Source: DASPJL01 sp035628645 (GTDB lineage: Bacteria > Bacteroidota > Bacteroidia > Cytophagales > Cyclobacteriaceae). From it: DNA of 11,011 nt. A model generated the notes under the pieces. That model was not told where the DNA came from, made no database searches, and saw only the letters and a list, made by a program, of their open reading frames with translations. The stretch covers positions 1 to 11,011 of the forward strand of contig DASPJL010000174.1 in the NCBI GenBank assembly GCA_035628645.1, given 5' to 3'. Both the position numbers and the translations under genes were made by a program. Of the stretch, positions 8,549-11,011 are shown one piece after another; position 1 is the stretch's first letter; each line of letters opens with the position of its first letter.

Positions 8549-8601
8549 TTATTTGCAGCTTATTAAAAATTAAGATCAGCCAAAAGTAAATAAGAATAGA
8601 A

Positions 8602-9036
8602 ATGAAAAAGATATTTATACTAATCATACTTTCAATTTTTACATGCAGTTATTCGTTGATGGCGCAGTGTAACGCTGAGTCCTACAATGAAGCATGTATC
8701 GCGGAAATTCAGTCCAGGGGTTATACCTTTGTTAAAAGTTATAAGATTGATGGGGCCGGAGGTGCCAAAGCCAAGATCGAATACTCGTACGTATTCAGTA
8801 AGGACACAGAATATTTATTTGCAATAAATGGTAAAGACGGAGAAGCTAATGGGATAGTATTGACCATTTATGATTCAAACAGAAAGCTTATTACCACCAA
8901 TTATGATAAGGTAAATAAGAAGTTTTACAAAGCCATAAACTTCCCATGTAAAGTAACAGGAATTTATTATATGACTTTTACTTTTGAGGGTTCTAAGTCG
9001 CACTGCGCGGCAGCGGTGGTAGGGTTTAAACGCTAA
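8602..9036 (+). CDS. Small secreted four-cysteine protein of unknown function
   Basis: A 144-residue protein with a typical type I signal peptide: KK, a hydrophobic core, then SLMAQ, with cleavage predicted after MA at residue 21. The mature protein of ~123 residues begins QCNAE and has four cysteines, two near its N-terminus (Q-C-N and EACIAE) and two near its C-terminus (FPCK and SHCAA), which could form disulfides in the periplasm or outside. The middle has alternating polar and hydrophobic strands (YLFAINGKDGE, GIVLTIYDSNRKLI, GIYYMTFTFEGS), suggesting a small beta-sandwich. There is no lipobox and no type IX C-terminal sorting domain. It follows the lipoprotein gene by 53 bases and ends the + strand group just before a terminator. 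I do not recognise a named family. Confidence 0.82.
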   Translation: MKKIFILIILSIFTCSYSLMAQCNAESYNEACIAEIQSRGYTFVKSYKIDGAGGAKAKIEYSYVFSKDTEYLFAINGKDGEANGIVLTIYDSNRKLITTNYDKVNKKFYKAINFPCKVTGIYYMTFTFEGSKSHCAAAVVGFKR

Positions 9037-9068
9037 TCGGAAGTTAAAAAATAAAAATAAAAATGAGG

Positions 9069-9093
9069 AGGCTGATTGATCAGCCTTTTTGTT
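9069..9093. terminator. Bidirectional intrinsic terminator between convergent genes
   Basis: A perfect 7-bp stem (9069-9075 with 9080-9086) closes a TTGA loop and is followed by TTTTT and a T-rich tract on the + strand. On the left, A-rich sequence (about 9047-9064) becomes a broken T-rich tract when read from the - strand. The same hairpin can therefore end the + strand transcript finishing at 9036 and the - strand transcript finishing at 9114. Confidence 0.85.
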
Positions 9094-9113
9094 TTATTGA
9101 TGATTCCCAGAAA

Positions 9114-9866
9114 TTATTTTCTGTTGACAATGGTAGCGCTGGCTTGTGCAGTCGGCAAAACCATTAATTCGCTGATATTTACATGACGGGGACGGGTAAT
9201 TATAAAGAGAATTATATCAGCAATGTCATGGGCAGTCAGTGGTTCTAAACCATTGTATACATTTTTTGCCCTTTCTTCATCCCCTTTAAATCTGACTTTT
9301 GAAAATTCGGTTTCTACCATTCCCGGGTTAATTTCCGAAACCTTAATCCCAAACTTATTCAGATCCATTAACATTGATTTACTTAAAGCATCTACTGCAA
9401 ACTTAGAAGCGCAATAAACATTTCCGTTAGGGTAAGTTTCTTTTCCCGCTATTGACCCCAGGTTGATTATATGTCCTTGTTGGCGTTCAATCATTAATGG
9501 CATGCAAAATTTGGAAACATAAAGAAGGCCTTTTACATTGATGTCAATCATTTTTTCCCAATCCTCAATATGCCCATCCTGTATAGGAGAGAGGCCATGG
9601 GCATTGCCGGCATTGTTTATAAGAACATCAATATTTTTAAAATCTTCCGGAATTGAATTCAAGGTATCTTCAGTCTGGTTTCTGTCACTCACGTCAAAAG
9701 TAAGCTTTAAGACTTCAGCTTTTCCATTAATCTCTTCTTCAAGAGAATCCAATAACTCTTTTCGTCTTCCGCAAATAATGAGATTGAAGTTATTGTTTGC
9801 CAACAAAAGAGCAGTAGCTCTGCCAATTCCTGAGGTTGCGCCCGTGATTAATGCTAATTTTCTCAC
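9114..9866 (-). CDS. YdfG-like short-chain dehydrogenase/reductase
   Basis: A 250-residue classical SDR oxidoreductase, cytoplasmic. It has the Rossmann motif TGATSGIG at 8-15, GRR at 33-35 (basic pair favouring NADP), NNAG at 84-87, and the catalytic set N110, S138, Y151 and K155 (Y-x-x-x-K). The C-terminal block NISELMVLPTAQASATIV is typical of the YdfG-like group, whose E. coli member oxidises 3-hydroxy acids and serine with NADP+; the substrate here cannot be fixed from sequence. The start is GTG and overlaps the porT stop by four bases (GTGA), which indicates translational coupling to porT. This gene is last in the ubiE-porT-SDR run and its stop lies 21 bases from the bidirectional hairpin. 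Class is certain, substrate uncertain. Confidence 0.93.
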   Translation of the reverse strand: MRKLALITGATSGIGRATALLLANNNFNLIICGRRKELLDSLEEEINGKAEVLKLTFDVSDRNQTEDTLNSIPEDFKNIDVLINNAGNAHGLSPIQDGHIEDWEKMIDINVKGLLYVSKFCMPLMIERQQGHIINLGSIAGKETYPNGNVYCASKFAVDALSKSMLMDLNKFGIKVSEINPGMVETEFSKVRFKGDEERAKNVYNGLEPLTAHDIADIILFIITRPRHVNISELMVLPTAQASATIVNRK

Positions 9867-10591
9867 GAGCCAAAAATTAAGTATAAGGATACTGAATGCG
9901 TTCTGAGAACATCAATTGGTCTATTGTAAACCGATCCACTAGGCGATAGCATATCCACCACTCCTTGTGAAAAACGGAGCTCTGGGGAGAATTTAAACAT
10001 AGGATAATAAATATCAACACCTACACCATACTCCACAGACATATTGGTTTTATCAATATTGAGATGTTCTCTTTCATCATCCTTTTTGTTCGTCACCTCA
10101 AAGGCAGGCTTAATACCCCCTACAAGATACATTCTGAAGTTTTTTCTTCTTTCAGATTTGTATTTAAGAAGAAGGGGAATTTCCAGGTAGGTTACCTCTA
10201 CTGTTTTGCTTATATTATTTGCGCTATTTGCATACATGTATTTGATGGTGTTTTCATAAAATCCGGCGGTAGGCAACACCCTTAGGTCAAAATAATCCCC
10301 CAGCCTTTTGTTTACGAGAAAGCCTATAGAAAAACCTCCGGAATTGAGGGGCTTTAACGCATGAATGGAATCGTCCTGGATAAAAATTTTATTGTATTTG
10401 AGCTTGTATTTTGAAACATGCCCGCCAATTACAAACCCGTAATGAAGTTTATGATTGTCAGAATTAGGCAGATTTATTTCCTGATATTTCTGGGCAAAGG
10501 CATGGTTAAGTATAAAGACGAAAAGAAAGAAAAGAATTATTCCTTTTTTCCGTAATAAATGGAGCTTATTCCAAATGTTAATGAAACCCAT
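9863..10591 (-). CDS. porT: PorT, type IX secretion outer-membrane beta-barrel protein
   Basis: A 242-residue outer-membrane protein, close to the length of Porphyromonas gingivalis PorT. PorT is required for type IX secretion (T9SS), which exports gingipains, gliding adhesins and other CTD-bearing proteins. It has a signal peptide with hydrophobic core ~17-29 and cleavage after AFA (residue 33), then alternating strands with motifs I recall from PorT: LHYGFVIG, GFSIGFLVN, DLRVLPTAGFYE, EIPLLLKYKSERRKNFRMYLVGG, FKFSPELRFSQG and a final aromatic strand SLYLIFG. The ATG lies 55 bases inside the end of ubiE; the resulting n-region is long (about 16 residues), but no ATG, GTG or TTG lies between it and the hydrophobic core. 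The ubiE neighbourhood is common for porT in this phylum. Its presence implies that the organism has a T9SS, whose other genes are outside this window. Confidence 0.9.
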   Translation of the reverse strand: MGFINIWNKLHLLRKKGIILFFLFVFILNHAFAQKYQEINLPNSDNHKLHYGFVIGGHVSKYKLKYNKIFIQDDSIHALKPLNSGGFSIGFLVNKRLGDYFDLRVLPTAGFYENTIKYMYANSANNISKTVEVTYLEIPLLLKYKSERRKNFRMYLVGGIKPAFEVTNKKDDEREHLNIDKTNMSVEYGVGVDIYYPMFKFSPELRFSQGVVDMLSPSGSVYNRPIDVLRTHSVSLYLIFGS

Positions 10592-11011
10592 CTTGTTTTT
10601 TTAAATCCGATATTTTTAAAAATTTCAATAAAACTTTTTCCTTCGGGAAATGCCTGGACAGATTCGGGAAGGTAAGTGTATGCTGCATTATCTTTAGAAA
10701 TCATTTTACCCATTAATGGTAAAATATTTTTAAAATAGAAATTGTAGAATTGTTTGACAGGAAATTTTTTGGGTTTTGAAAATTCAAGAATAACACACGA
10801 GCCTCCAGGTTTCAATACTTTATAAATATTACTTAGTCCCATTTCCAGGTTTTCAAAATTTCTAACTCCAAATGAAACGGTTACAGCATCAAAAGTATTA
10901 TCCGGGAAGGGTAAATTTTCTGAATCTCCGTGGAGTAGCTCTATTTTGGAGGTAAGTTCAAGCCTCGATATTTTTTCCCGGCCTTTCTCAAGCATGCCTT
11001 TTGAAATATCT
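10537..11011 (-). CDS. ubiE: UbiE/MenG demethylmenaquinone methyltransferase (5' end outside window)
   Basis: The C-terminal ~158 residues of the SAM-dependent C-methyltransferase that converts demethylmenaquinone to menaquinone, the last step of menaquinone synthesis. The frame runs off the window without a stop: codons before the internal ATG at 10995 read DISKG, matching the family's D-I-S-x-G-M-L segment, so this ATG is not the start and the SAM-binding glycine motif lies beyond the edge. Visible family motifs are GDSENLPFPDNTFDAVTVSFG, VRNFEN (UbiE hallmark), YKVLKPGG and ILEFSKP, and the C-terminal AFPEGKSFIEIFKNIGF followed by YYGKKE. It overlaps porT by 55 bases in another frame and is the upstream gene of this run. 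Bacteroidota respire with menaquinone, so the menG role is the likely one. Confidence 0.93.
   Translation of the reverse strand, partial: DISKGMLEKGREKISRLELTSKIELLHGDSENLPFPDNTFDAVTVSFGVRNFENLEMGLSNIYKVLKPGGSCVILEFSKPKKFPVKQFYNFYFKNILPLMGKMISKDNAAYTYLPESVQAFPEGKSFIEIFKNIGFKKTRWVSLTFGISSIYYGKKE

Noticed and set aside
9538..9906. Open + strand frame of 122 codons crossing the SDR start and porT end
   Set aside because: It is antisense to conserved SDR sequence including the Rossmann motif and NNAG, with no recognisable product of its own.
10537..10995. ATG at 10995 as the ubiE start
   Set aside because: The frame continues upstream with residues matching the conserved family segment, so the gene extends past the window edge.

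Overview
The window looks like a chromosomal segment of a Bacteroidota bacterium, most likely from the Cytophagales or a nearby gliding lineage. The evidence is an AT-rich sequence with few clear Shine-Dalgarno sites, a recognisable porT gene (a type IX secretion component restricted to this phylum), and a menaquinone-type ubiE/menG methyltransferase directly upstream of it. There is no sign of mobile elements, CRISPR, tRNA or rRNA. No gene-free stretch exceeds about 100 bases.

Left part (1-9036, all + strand): six co-oriented genes. The first three form a SiaA/SiaB/SiaC-like phospho-switch: a large membrane sensor ending in a PP2C (SpoIIE-type) phosphatase, a small GHKL-like SiaB-family kinase, and the small SiaC-family phosphoprotein with its conserved threonine at residue 68. 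In Pseudomonas the fourth gene of this module is the diguanylate cyclase siaD. Here its place is taken by an unusual 1017-residue ABCG-like transporter with an N-terminal TerB-like helical domain. A lipoprotein and a small secreted four-cysteine protein, both of unknown function, follow. My working idea is that the sensor, kinase and SiaC protein set the phosphorylation state of SiaC in response to an envelope signal, and that the downstream membrane/envelope genes are candidate outputs or partners. That link rests on gene order only.

Right part (9114-11011, all - strand): a compact three-gene run transcribed ubiE/menG (5' end beyond the window) -> porT -> SDR oxidoreductase. Consecutive genes overlap (55 bp, then 4 bp), so translation is probably coupled. 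UbiE/MenG makes menaquinone, PorT is an outer-membrane barrel protein of the type IX secretion system, and the SDR is a YdfG-like NADP-dependent dehydrogenase.

The two convergent groups meet at 9037-9113, which holds a strong hairpin flanked by A-rich and T-rich tracts that can serve as a terminator in both directions.
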